A DNA stretch of 64,000 nt from positions 7,688,001 through 7,752,000 of the forward strand of contig CM075103.1 of assembly GCA_037576195.1 (NCBI GenBank). The letters are read 5' to 3'. Below are positions 54,160-64,000 of this stretch, in pieces. Numbering within the stretch: the first letter of the stretch is position 1; each line of letters starts with the position of its first letter. The position numbers and the translations under genes were made by a program. The DNA comes from Phytoseiulus persimilis. Taxonomy: Eukaryota; Arthropoda; Arachnida; Mesostigmata; Phytoseiidae. Under the pieces are notes generated by a model. It was not told where the DNA came from, searched no databases, and saw only the letters and a list, made by a program, of their open reading frames with translations.

Positions 54160-57100
54160 TCAGACCTGCGTAATGTTGCGAGACACCTGCACCCCCGCTG
54201 GCACTAACATGGGTGGGTTCCCGTAGTAGGGTGCGAAAACCCCGGGCTGGTGGCTGGGGGGTCGCCGGAACGAGTCCATTGTGCTGTAGAGACTCGGATT
54301 CGACGAATTGATGGAGTCGTCGGTAATATGGGCGTGAGGCGAATGCAGCGTCAACACCGGCGGTGGGATCTCGTTTCGTTGTTTGGCTTCTTGCACCTTA
54401 CTGTAATGCTCGAGCAGCACCTCTGCGGGCCAAGAGTTTACGTGGCTGAGCCCCGATTGACTCTGTGATGTGGTGATGATAATCTCGGAGCCCGGGCCGG
54501 ACAGCGGCCCCATCGGATTGTGGGATTGGATCGGAGGCGCCGGGGAAGGCGGCATCGTCTGCCCAATTATTCCCGCCGTTTGATGGTGGCCGTCCTTGGT
54601 CAGGGATCCGGTCCTCGACGTGTCCGAGTCGGGTGGGTTGCCGTTTTTGTTGACATTGTGGCCGGTGTGGGCGGCCACTTCAGAAAGCTTCTTCTCGATT
54701 TGATCGTCGTGCGCTGACCTGCATTTCGTTATGTAACAGCAGCCGAAAACGGCGCACGTCATGAAGACGATCGAGAGAAGGGTCACGGTCAAGGTGGGCG
54801 TAGAGAGCACTGCCATACGTTCATCTTCGTAGTTGGTTCGGGAATCACGATCGTGAGGAAATTCTTTCTGAGTACCGCCCTTCCCTAGCGATTTGATGAC
54901 CGACGAAATGCTGTTTCCCTGCACAGCCGAAGGCATGACGTGGATGGCGACGACGTTCGAGACCGGCGACAGCGAGCCGTAGGAGCTGTTGACTTTCAGC
55001 GCGAAGTAGAACGGCAGAACCTGGTTCGGAGTCTTGATGAAAAGCTGTTCCCGAGATCCGGCCTCCCGGGGCGGCGGGAGAGCGTTGTCGAGATCTTCGG
55101 ACGTGAGCTCCTCGCCGTGGTCATCGAATTGCGAGAGCGCATCGTCTCGCTTGTAGAACTTCTTGACGATGTACGAACCGGCTTTCCCAACATCTCGGAC
55201 GTTGCCTACCGCGGTCCAAGCAAGGCCGACACCTGGAGGATTGGATTGCAAGTAGACTACGCGGAGATCGAGCACTCGGGACGGATGCGCCCAGGGCGCT
55301 GCGATCTCGCCGTCGCGTTTCTCACGATGCAGCTGCGTCACGAAGAACGAGCCGTAAAGGACGCGGCGCGAAAATGGTTTCGTGGTGTTGAGGGCCGTTC
55401 GCATGATTGCGCTCCCGCAACAAGGGGTGTGAGGGACGGTGTCATCTGGAATTCGAAGCGAGACAAATGAAACTCCAAACCGGGCAGCGATCATGCAGCA
55501 ACCGTGGAAGCAAAGGAACAAGGGCGGGGGATAGACGGAGAAAGCGAGGCATGTGAACTTGGTAAAGGATGGGGGAGTTGTTGACATCAGACCCCAATCA
55601 ATCAGAGGAGGGCGCAAAGCAACACTTTGCCGAGGGGGGAAGCGGTGAGGGAGTAACGCCCCACCGGAATTTGCACCCCTTCAATTCCCCTCCCCTCCAA
55701 AGCGGGTAAGAGTTGTTCTGACCCCTCCCCCGTGAACCTGGCCGCACCCTCGGTGAAAAGGCGCAATTGAGTTGGAGTAACCAAGAGGCTCACCAGGAAC
55801 AGTAGCGCTGCGAAGAACCGCGGCGTTTCCGTCGCTTTTAGCCTCGACGACCAGTCTGTATCTCCCGGTTTTCTTGATACCGTCGATGAATCGCGAGTAA
55901 ACACCGTCGTCTTTTGTGACGTCAGGGTCTCCAGCCCCGTTGTCCTTGAGATCGACGCACAGCGTCGGCTCGGTTTGGTCCGACACAAGGGTGATTTTGG
56001 CAACAACCCTTGCGTCGACCACGGGTCTCCCGCCCCGGCTGACCTTGGCGTAGACGACCAGCCCGTCCTGCTGGAGACTGACCTGGAGGCGGAAAGAACA
56101 ATGAGGCTTCCAACTGATTCCCAGCTGAGGAGAAATTACAACAAAATGGGCGAGAAGCAAACAGAGAGCGACATCCGACTGAGCGTCGTGGTCCTCGAAC
56201 GCGCCAACAACCAAACTGAACATTCGGAAATCTGAAGACTCTACTCACGTTGTGGCTCGGCTGCGAGATCCAAATTTCAACTCTGATCGGCTCCTCGTCT
56301 TCTCGAGAGGGTTTGGCCGATGCGGTGAAAATGATCGGCTGTTTGGTGTCCCTCCGAGATTTCGCTTCCAATCTCCAAACGCCCACGATGGGATCGGGTA
56401 TACGGAATTCGTGGTACCAGAAGCGGGACTCCGTGAAGACGAATTTATAATCCCGGAACGTGTAGGTTTTCTTGCCGTTGTGCTCAGGGGCGTAAAGGAT
56501 TATGTCCTTGGAAGGAACGGCCCAAAGCCGATCGACGCCGAAATCGAAGCCGAGTATTCTCACACGGAGATCGTGGTCCAGAGAAGGGTCTACGTGGAAT
56601 TCGAAGCTCATATCCCGTTGTTCCTTGCCGTAGAACTCCTTCTGTTGGATCTGGGTTTGGCTTTCGTAGTCTTGATCGGAAAGCCCGCCATACGTACAGA
56701 AATACAGCGCGTCGTACAGTTGCTGGAGGGCGGTCAGAGTTATCGCTTCATCAATGGGGGTATCGTCGACAGCGATCGTCCGGCCCCCTGTGCTCGTCAC
56801 GAACATGTCGAGGGTGTTGTGCCTCTTGTGGGTCTCTGGCGGCGCGGGGAACACGATCGAGTCGATGCGGATGCCACTATCTATGTAGCTCTGGCGGACG
56901 GAATCGTCGAAGCTCCGCTCGAGTTCGCCATCGCCGATGATGAACACGCGCTGGGAGAAGATGTCCCGAGGTACTCGCTCCATGATTTCGCTCGTGTCGT
57001 TCAACGCCTGGGAGGGGGGACCGGGATTTAGGGCTTGCAACAACGCGGAGGATTCGCGGATGTCCGCGCGGCAACGAGAAGAATCGCATACGGGGGAGAC

Positions 57101-60100
57101 CGTCCAGCTTCTTCGAAGAGTTCTCAACGTGGTCTCACGGAGAATAATGCCAATGGGAAATTCGAGAGAAAAATCGTCGGAGGAACCGAGCGGAAGCGGA
57201 GGAGCTCGAGTGAACTCGTGAATTATGCGTTAAATTTCAATAAATTGAAAAAAATCCGATGTGACCGCGCCAAGAGTACTTACTCTCAGAGCGATTCGCA
57301 ACGCTTCTTCAAGGGTGGAATTCTGCTGATTCTCGATGTCGACGTTGTTTATCGAGCTCGCGATGGCTTTCTTGACGCTGTCGTCGTGAGCGGGGATCCT
57401 TTGGAGCACAACTTCGCACGGCGCCTTGCCGTAAACTATCACTGTGATTTGCATGTTCGCCGACAGATCGAAAGTCAGATAGTGCTCCAGCGCCCGGAGC
57501 ACGTAGTACTGGCGGCTCTGCAATCGGAATAGAGACCCCGCCTCAGCAACTTCCGTATCCTCGATCATTGAAGGACTACGACTACGTATTGGATATTATC
57601 GCGGGGAGGAGGGGGCACATGTAAGGCTGCGGGACGTTGTTGCGGCGGAAAAGTTTTCAGGAATTCATCGTTCGGTATGTTGAGAATTCCGACTTGGCTC
57701 CAGCCGCCGCCGTCGACGAGGAAGAGAAGCGAGGGATTTTTTTGCGCAACTAGAGATCTTAGCTCTATGGGTAGCCATTTTTGTACCGACAGGAATCCGG
57801 CCCGTGCATATGGTACCTAAGAGTGTGCGACTTGGAATCTCGGTCGGTGCTCGCTCGGCGAGCTCGGGAAACTTCGGCATTCTTCGATAAGAACACGCTT
57901 GACGGAGAGAGAGAGAGAGAGAGAGAGGGGAACGGAGGCGAGGAGGAATGAAAATTGAACACTCACGAACTGCCATCCAGACTCGCTCAGCTGGATGATT
58001 AGAGCGACTGCGAGAGCTTTCTCCTGGTAGAACATGAAACGGGTTCGTCCGAGAGGCCCGCTGCAATCGGAACGAGAAAATAACTTCCTGAGACCTCGAG
58101 TCCCGGGAGAGAACCCGGATTCAGAGAGATATCGACCCTGTTTTGTCGACTTCTGGGACCAAGACTCACTTCCTTGTCGCTCGGAAGAAGTCCTCGTGCC
58201 GGTCTATGATCTCAGAGACCGAGCGTTGATGACACATTGCGTTCTGTTTGTTCGGTAGAGAACGATCGTGTTGATGTTCGCCGCAGAACTGTGTCGCACT
58301 TGGAATTCCGCTCATAATCGAAGACTCCACCTCGTCCTGGACAATGGGAATGCAGTCCATATCCATTGGGAGGCCGTTCTGCAGGTTTATCGAAGCGTTG
58401 CAGGCGACTCCGTTTCCGTTTCTGTAATTGAGCAGAGAGAGCGAAATCTTGTTAGAAAAATCTGTTCCGTACGTCTGCTTCCGGCACCATAAGCAGCGAC
58501 GGCTCGCGTTCGGCTGACCAGTCGTAAATTCGACGGATCGTGGCCGGAATCTGCATCGGGAGAAACCGATTCGCTCTCGCCTGTTCGTTTCTGGCACGGG
58601 AAACAAAACGCAGGAGCCGCAGAGCAACAAGCCCGATAGGAACGATTCCCTCACCAAGAGCGTCTTTCCTGGTTTAGCGCTCCGACTCCGACCCGACCTA
58701 GGAGGGAGAATCGGATTTCGGGATGGTTCCGTCTTCCCTCTTCTCGAGAGAAAATTGAACATTAATTGCGGGTTCGCCTCAATCAGCCCGATCCGAGAGA
58801 CACAACTCAATGAGCGGAACGCTTCCCCAATGGCTGCGATCGTCCTCCAACAACTCGGCGTTCTCGATTCCGCCAAGGAGGACAAGTGAGGAAGAACAAG
58901 ATTCTGACGGAGACAATCAATGGAAGCAAACTTTTTGCAAGGCGCGGCTCATTTGCGCCGTGAGACTGCCGCCGAAATTTGGGCTTGGAGATCTCATTCG
59001 ATTGAAACGTCCAGGGCTTGAAGAATACGCGAGCTGTCCAGATACAGCAGGATTCCTGCTGGCTCCGAGTTCCTTTGTTAAGACTTTCAGGATCGGGACG
59101 ATTCAATGAAACCCTGAAAAGAGCTCCCGGGTCCAAAGCTGGGAGGTGGTTTTTGCTGCGTATCGGAGTAAATTAAGAACTCATTCTTATCGAAAGTATT
59201 GGTAGTCTCAACCTCTCGCCTTTGCTGACGACCCAGACCTTCCGAAGCGGAAAGTGTTTCCGAGATCAGGGGAGAGCTCCTTGCGAATCAGCATTGATAT
59301 CACATCTTGCCCTTTCGGAGGCACGCGTGCACGGAGTCTTGCTGAGGATGAATCCGATGTCTGATGCTTCCCAGCAGAATTCAAATTATCGAAGGAGACA
59401 ACAACGATCCGAACGAGGTCGTTGCAACGAACTGCCACTCTGTTATCTCTAGACGCTTTCGGGGGGAAGAATCGAGGCTGAGTTTCGAGCATACATCCTC
59501 CTCACATGCGACAAAGCTTATGTCCGCTATTATCAATCATGCATCGAATCTGCACAATGACCGGCAGTGGATCATCGGCACCTGGCGGGAACGACACTTC
59601 AGCTCGAATGTTTTCCTCCTTGAGTGCCCGTCCATCGACACCGAGTATCTCGGCGGAACAGCCGGCTTATCGATTCACCAGAGATTCCAAGTGGTCTCCG
59701 GAGGAGAGAAAAAAATCGTTCGAGAAAGCATCGGCTTCCCGAAAAGTCATTCTCTGGAATCCATGCGTTCGATCCTCAAGAACCTGCCGTTCGCCCAGCT
59801 GTCATTCAGTCTGCCAGACGGGCGATTCGGCTCCCATTGATTTCCCTCTCCCTCTCTCTCGATTCTCGCGAGAGATCTCAATTAGAACCGGAGAACTCGA
59901 CGGATATTTATATCGAAGAGGAAGACGACGGCTTTATTTTCGGTCGCTTTGTTTATTTTGCGGTCTGGTGAGCGCCACTCTTGAAAATGAAGCCGTGCAT
60001 GAAATGTAGACCAAGTCACCCTCGACTGAGAACGTAAAAGGTTCCCAGGGAAATCGCATTTCTTTCAGTCGGTCTTTTTAATTCCCGACTCTGTCTCTTT

Positions 60101-61925
60101 CTCCATCTTCTGCTTTGTCCCCATCCATTTTTCTTCGACGCCGCCTCTCTCCCCGAGTCATCTTTTTTTCTCAAAACATCTCGTCCGGAAACAAAAGCGA
60201 GCTTCTGTTCGGCGCCGACGATTCCCCCTGAGACAAATTTCTTCACCCAAATCACAGCGGTCTGCGGCAACAGCGGCACAAAGCTGTCCGTTGTGGGTGC
60301 GACCATCTGAGAAACAGATGCACCTACGGAGGGGCTTTTCAGCTGGCCGTGGGTGAGAGCCGACATCGCTGGGAAAGACGGCGAACACCGGCTCGGAATA
60401 CACCGGCCGAGAAGGGGTTCCAGCGGAACACAAGGACCACAGACGCTTCTCAGACCCGCCGGTTGGCTCGTCCAGCGGACGCAGCCGTGGAGAGTACGAG
60501 ACCACACGGAGCTCTCCTGACTCTCATGTTGAGCACGAGAGATCAACGCTCGTCGGGATTCGCATCTTTCTCTAACTCGGGTCTCGAACTGGTCGGCCTC
60601 ACCCCCGATCATCTCGGCGTGGGGAGATATTGCCGCAATTTGGAGATAGGACGAGCGGGGGCTCCAGGTTGAATTGCACGAGGCAGACCCCGCGAAATCT
60701 GGAAATCACGCGCCCCGAGCCGGGACCCTGGCCCGGGACCCGCCTGATGAGCGGAACGTGAGCTGGACGGCGCATGACTGGGGTGTGAGCTCGTGAGTGG
60801 CGGTCCGTGGCCCGATGACAAATCAGCAGCCCGTGAAACAGTCGCGCCTGATGACTGTCGTCACATCTGGATTGGATTCGAAGATGGGCGCCAGCGAGAA
60901 CCTTGAGTTACTCCCACGGAACGACTGACAAAACTAATGCACATTGCAGAAGAGCGCGCGGTAGCGCCAGCAGGGCGAGCATCGTTACGGAGTTTTGGAA
61001 GATGATTCGGTACCCAGGCCTCCGCCATAAGAGCAATAACACTCTTCACCGTCCTGAACTGTCACAAGAAATACTTCGTCTCACATTACCCCCGCCTCCT
61101 CTAGTTAAGGGCCGTACACGAGTTCGCGGGCGACCCGTCCTACTTTACCATGAGTCCTCAGGATGCTCCTGTCTCCTGAAAATGCGGTCCACTCCGGCCG
61201 GATCCGACTTGTGTTGTGTGTTCAAACACGAGCTTCGACTCACTTGAATTTCGGGCGCACTGCACGATCCGTGCACAAGTTTAGCTGGATATCGCTGTTC
61301 CTCCCTGCCGACGGCTTCGCGAAGTAGAGTGGATATATAGGGTCGCGCGGGAATCCGTGTTCTCGAAAAACTCCGTAGCGGTAGGTGATCCATTCACGTA
61401 TGAATACGCGAGCTGTGAACAAGCAGTGTTGTTGGTCATTAGGCGTTTGAATAATATGAAACGTCCGTCAGCAAGAGCGCTGAATAGCGGCGAGCTCGCG
61501 CGGAAAAAGAGCGCCAGCAACAGACCTCGTTAACCTCTGTGCTGTAAGCGACGATCTGGCTGGCTCTCGAGCGCCGACTCTGCACGAAGGGGTTTTAGCT
61601 TACATGGTGGTCCGTATTTTTGGAAGTTGTTCCGCTGGACGTAATCTGTGAAAAAGTTCTCCGGGATGACAATTTTATGAGCCTGTACACCGCAGCCGCC
61701 GTGCTGCACGACGAAGGGATTCTCGCCGAACGCCGATTCTTCGGCCCTCTCGATGACTATATCAGCATCGCGATATGACTGCCACGTCGGGAAGTCGGGC
61801 CTGGGCAGCGGCTGTCTCGCCCATTGAGCTTTATTGGTCCAAGTCTTGGGGATGATAACGTGCACTTCGCCGATGTACACTCCGCGACTTTTATGCAATT
61901 CGGCAGAAGCGTTCCGGATGACGGC
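54160..61925 (-). CDS. calcium-activated chloride channel regulator (CLCA family), nine supported exons, 5' end missing
   Basis: Exons in transcript order: 61925-61604, 61412-61244, 58421-58170, 58060-57967, 57816-57586, 57517-57284, 57007-56249, 56082-55794, 55445-54160. All joins keep frame, giving about 1,211 residues before adding a first exon. Domains: N-terminal CLCA domain (exons 1-3; VHVIIPKTW, KYGPPS then RVFIREWITYRYGVFREHG, cysteine-rich segment), VWA domain (exons 4-7; IIQLSESGW, SQVGIL, STLEEAL, FIIGDGE), beta-sandwich with GLVVYAKVSRGG and DVTKDDGVYSR, fibronectin-III-like HPSRVLDLRVVYLQ, one membrane segment (54807-54736), and a Pro/Ser-rich cytoplasmic tail of about 190 residues ending RNITQV. 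CLCA proteins are surface or secreted self-cleaving metalloproteases that modulate TMEM16/anoctamin chloride currents. Here the protease motif HEWAH is REWIT and the VWA DxSxS is QLSES, so neither function is expected in canonical form. The 68-bp intron at 57518-57585 has a weak donor (GTAGTC). The signal peptide and about 25-40 N-terminal residues are not placed. Confidence 0.93.
57905..57927. repeat. (GA)n microsatellite in a CLCA intron
   Basis: A perfect GA run of about 11 units. It lies in the intron 57817-57966, so on the transcribed minus strand it is a CT tract between a GTGAGT donor and the TTAG acceptor, adding to the pyrimidine content of a short intron. Confidence 0.95.
58422..61243 (-). 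other. 2.8-kb CLCA intron
   Basis: The exon ending at 61244 and the exon starting at 58421 join in phase, and the family alignment is continuous across the join (CTDRAVRPKFK then NGNGVACNAS), so no coding exon is missing between them. Both strands carry open stretches (plus 59364-59840, plus 59506-60009, minus 60612-60016), but none matches a known protein. The size contrasts with the other introns of this gene (68-348 bp); an old insertion or a nested regulatory region is possible. Confidence 0.7.
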
Positions 61926-62568
61926 CTGCAACGAAAGACAGAAATTTTAGGGTCAGCGGAAAGTGCGGCTGGATGGTGCGAACACCAACATTATCTAATA
62001 TCGACCTTCCACTACGCCGACGAGAGGCTCCGCCGGGTGAAGAGGCGAAATAACAAAAATCTTCGGCTGATCAAAAACACGAGCAACGAGCATCAAGCGC
62101 GCATCACGCCTCACGGAACCCGAATCGTCAAGTGAAGCTCGTCGCCTCGCCGTCGCCGTAACCGAGCTCAACTTCTAGTCGTTGACGTTCAGCTCGTTGA
62201 GGTTTTTGGCCTACAAGTTTTTTGCTTCTTTTACTTTTTGAACTTTTTCTCCCGTCTTGCTGTCGCTGTTCTGCGCTTACGGACCGACCCACAGATCAGT
62301 CAGTCAGTCATGCTGGGCCGTGCCGCTCTCAGCGCTACAAAAACGCCTACTTGACGCAATACACTGTAGGCATCCACTCGCGCCGCGATCTCGTCGTGCG
62401 AGTGACGGAGACAACTAATTGTAGGAGTCGTTGAGCAATCAATCGATTCGGTTCGGCATTTCTGTGCTTTCTCGCAGCATGCGCTCAGCATCTCACATTT
62501 GAATATTCAGCAACAGCAGGAACGACGACGACGAAGAAGAAGACGACGACTTGCAGACGACAGCTTAC
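61926..62568. other. CLCA upstream or first-intron region
   Basis: A strong acceptor (TTTCTGTCTTTCGTTGCAG) ends at 61926, so at least one exon must lie upstream. I could not find the expected segment preceding AVIRNAS. A minus frame at about 62093-61993 (MLVARVFDQPKIFVISPLHP) could donate in phase through a weak GTAGTG site at about 62016, but it lacks a signal peptide and resembles the family only loosely. TCAGTCAGTCAGTCA at 62296-62310 contains arthropod initiator-like TCAGT units. Confidence 0.35.
62522..62550. repeat. GAC/GAA triplet repeat
   Basis: A short purine-rich triplet tract (GACGACGACGAAGAAGAAGACGACGAC) just outside the candidate signal-peptide exon. Confidence 0.85.
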
Positions 62569-62686
62569 CGGCAGCGAGCGACGACGGCCAACGGACAATG
62601 CACACAGTTACGCGGATGGAACCGAACAATATGACTACAATCAGGGCACTGGCCACGCGAGCGAGCTTCTCAAAAACAATAAGAAC
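62569..62686 (-). CDS. possible signal-peptide exon of the CLCA gene
   Basis: A minus-strand frame reads VASALIVVILFGSIRVTV, then CIVRWPSSLAA, directly before a consensus donor (CTGCCG then GTAAGC at 62568). This is a hydrophobic core with small residues at its end, as expected of a secretion signal for the CLCA precursor. Against it: no ATG lies in the frame before a stop (so an upstream start exon would be needed), and the donor phase does not match the acceptor at 61925 without another exon. Offered as a candidate only. Confidence 0.2.
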
Positions 62687-63908
62687 CTAGCGAAGATTGA
62701 AGTCCCAGCAAGTAGCAAGTCGAAGCTAGAAGTTGAATTATTCTTCAGATTGAGATAAGCGAGCGCCGCTAAACTACTACCCTATATGAAGTCGATGCTA
62801 TGCTGCTTCAGGACGTGACGCATCAGTGCTCAACGAGTGTTTGACCGAGCGCTTTGCGTTGCCCGGACGTCTGGGGCGTAGAGGTAGCAGCCGGGCTGCT
62901 GCTATTCATTGACGGTCAATTGCTTGTTTTGTTTTGTATATCTCTGCTCCGCCGAAAAAAATAAAGACAAAAAATAAAAATCTTCTCCGGACCAGCCAGA
63001 CCTACCATCAGAGCCAGCCTGCTGGCAGAAGAACGACTGACTGACCGACCGACCGAATGAGCAAAAACTTGCTTGATAACACTGCTAGCCACTCAACCGG
63101 ACCGATTGACAGACCGACGAACAGTCGGCTAGGTTTGCGCAGAGCACTTCTGACTCCGATCATTTGGATCCGCATTTCGCGGCGATGCCCACTTCGGGAA
63201 CACTATGCGCGGACTCCGTACGAATCGAGTGCGCCTCGGAGCAACGGCGATTTGTCCCGGGGTCGCTTACGATTCGTGTCGAAAAATCGAGCGGCTTTTG
63301 ACGACGGCGCACCGCGGTCGAATGCCTCTGCGGAGCAACACTCCATTGATCTTTGGTTGACGTTCTGCTGCTCTCGTTCCGATCGATCCATGTCAAAATT
63401 TCGGAGGATCGGCGTTCAATTCATGTTTGATTCGAGGTTTGATCGGGCCCGGACCGGGTTCCAGTTGGGATCCTGACGGAAACCCTAGCGGATCCCGATT
63501 CCTCACACAAGGCTTGCTCGACTCTGGCTGGCCATGCTCCGAGGTCAAATTCTATGTTCCGTTCGGCGAGATGTGGAGCATTGATTCACAATGAACGAAT
63601 AGCGCCCGATCCGTAATGGCATTTCCTAGGCGTGCGCGCATCCAGCCACGCAACGAGTATTCGGCCACGCGGCCATGCTCAAGGGCAGAATGAATTTTTA
63701 ACAAGGAAACGGGGAGAACGATAGAAATGATACACTTTGCTGCGCACACGTACAAGCCTGAAACTAATTCGGATGGTGGTCGCTCCTGCCCTACATAGAT
63801 ACCATATATATCCACGTACAAAACACAGTATGTGTGTGTACTATGCATAGCATGTGTACTCATGCCAGAGTGGTGGGTCCTTTTGGAGGATATGCGTCGG
63901 AGCGCTAC
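62687..63908. other. intergenic region upstream of CLCA
   Basis: Holds two AATAAA motifs on the plus strand within 62958-62980, which could be a polyadenylation region or chance in an A-rich patch. It also has a perfect inverted repeat GTAGCAGCCCGG-type around 62885-62905 and short TG and GACT/GACC repeats at 63032-63056 and 63830-63840. No gene recognised. Confidence 0.4.
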
Positions 63909-64000
63909 CACATCAGATAGTTTCCGCAGATCGTTTCCTCGATCAGCATCGCCCAAATCGTAAACTCCGGATGGAATCGGTGGTCATCCTCCCCATTCAA
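63909..64000 (-). CDS. possible C-terminal exon of a further gene, cut by the window edge
   Basis: Minus-strand frame from the window edge to a TAG at 63909-63911, reading NGEDDHRFHPEFTIWAML and then IEETICGNYLMW. The mixed, acidic composition and G/C-favouring third positions look coding, but it is only 30 codons and no family is recognised. If real, it is the 3' end of the gene upstream of CLCA on the same strand. Confidence 0.25.

Noticed and set aside
54940-55470. 176-codon plus-strand frame opposite the last CLCA exon
   Set aside because: Antisense shadow of the fibronectin-III-like and adjacent coding sequence.
56252-57031. 259-codon plus-strand frame opposite the CLCA VWA exon
   Set aside because: It is the antisense shadow of the 759-bp CLCA exon, which has clear family similarity on the minus strand.
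59364-60009. Overlapping plus-strand frames inside the large CLCA intron as a nested gene
   Set aside because: No family match, no consistent splice signals, and the two frames overlap each other. Kept only as a note on the intron.
62885-62905. Inverted repeat around GCAGCCCGGCTGC as a terminator or regulatory hairpin
   Set aside because: Short, no U-tract, and rho-independent terminators are not expected in a eukaryotic nuclear sequence.

Overview
The window looks like nuclear DNA of an arachnid, most likely a mesostigmatid (phytoseiid-type) mite. The evidence is indirect. There are spliced genes with mostly short introns (59-350 bp), roughly balanced base composition, an arthropod-type calcium-activated chloride channel regulator (CLCA), and no operons or bacterial signals. 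The species call is inference; the two main genes are read directly from the sequence.

Layout: (1) 1-5676 holds no gene I can support. (2) 5677-8629, minus strand, is a six-exon gene for a divergent AGC-like protein kinase of about 527 residues. (3) 8630-47535 is about 39 kb of gene-poor DNA. Its recognisable content is a foldback (long inverted repeat) element with TA target duplication at 26343-27248, an older copy at about 16695-17553, a 170-bp dispersed repeat present twice (25711-25880 and 37699-37868), and several unusually long C/G homopolymer runs. (4) 47536-48606, plus strand, is a broken paralogue of the kinase. It keeps the same intron positions plus one extra intron inside the glycine-rich loop, carries two in-frame stops and lacks the last three exons. 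(5) 48607-53194 is again featureless. (6) 53195-53376, minus strand, is a coding-looking terminal exon of unknown identity. (7) 54160-61925, minus strand, is a CLCA gene in nine supported exons, about 1,211 residues without its still unplaced first exon(s). (8) 61926-64000 holds the CLCA upstream region and perhaps the last exon of a further minus-strand gene running off the right edge.

The two definite genes are not obviously connected in function. The main biological points are that the CLCA has lost the zinc-binding residues of its self-cleaving metalloprotease and the first aspartate of its VWA metal site, while keeping domain order and a membrane anchor. The kinase pair documents local or lineage-specific duplication with intron turnover. 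I recognised no RNA genes, CRISPR arrays, or LTR or reverse-transcriptase remains.
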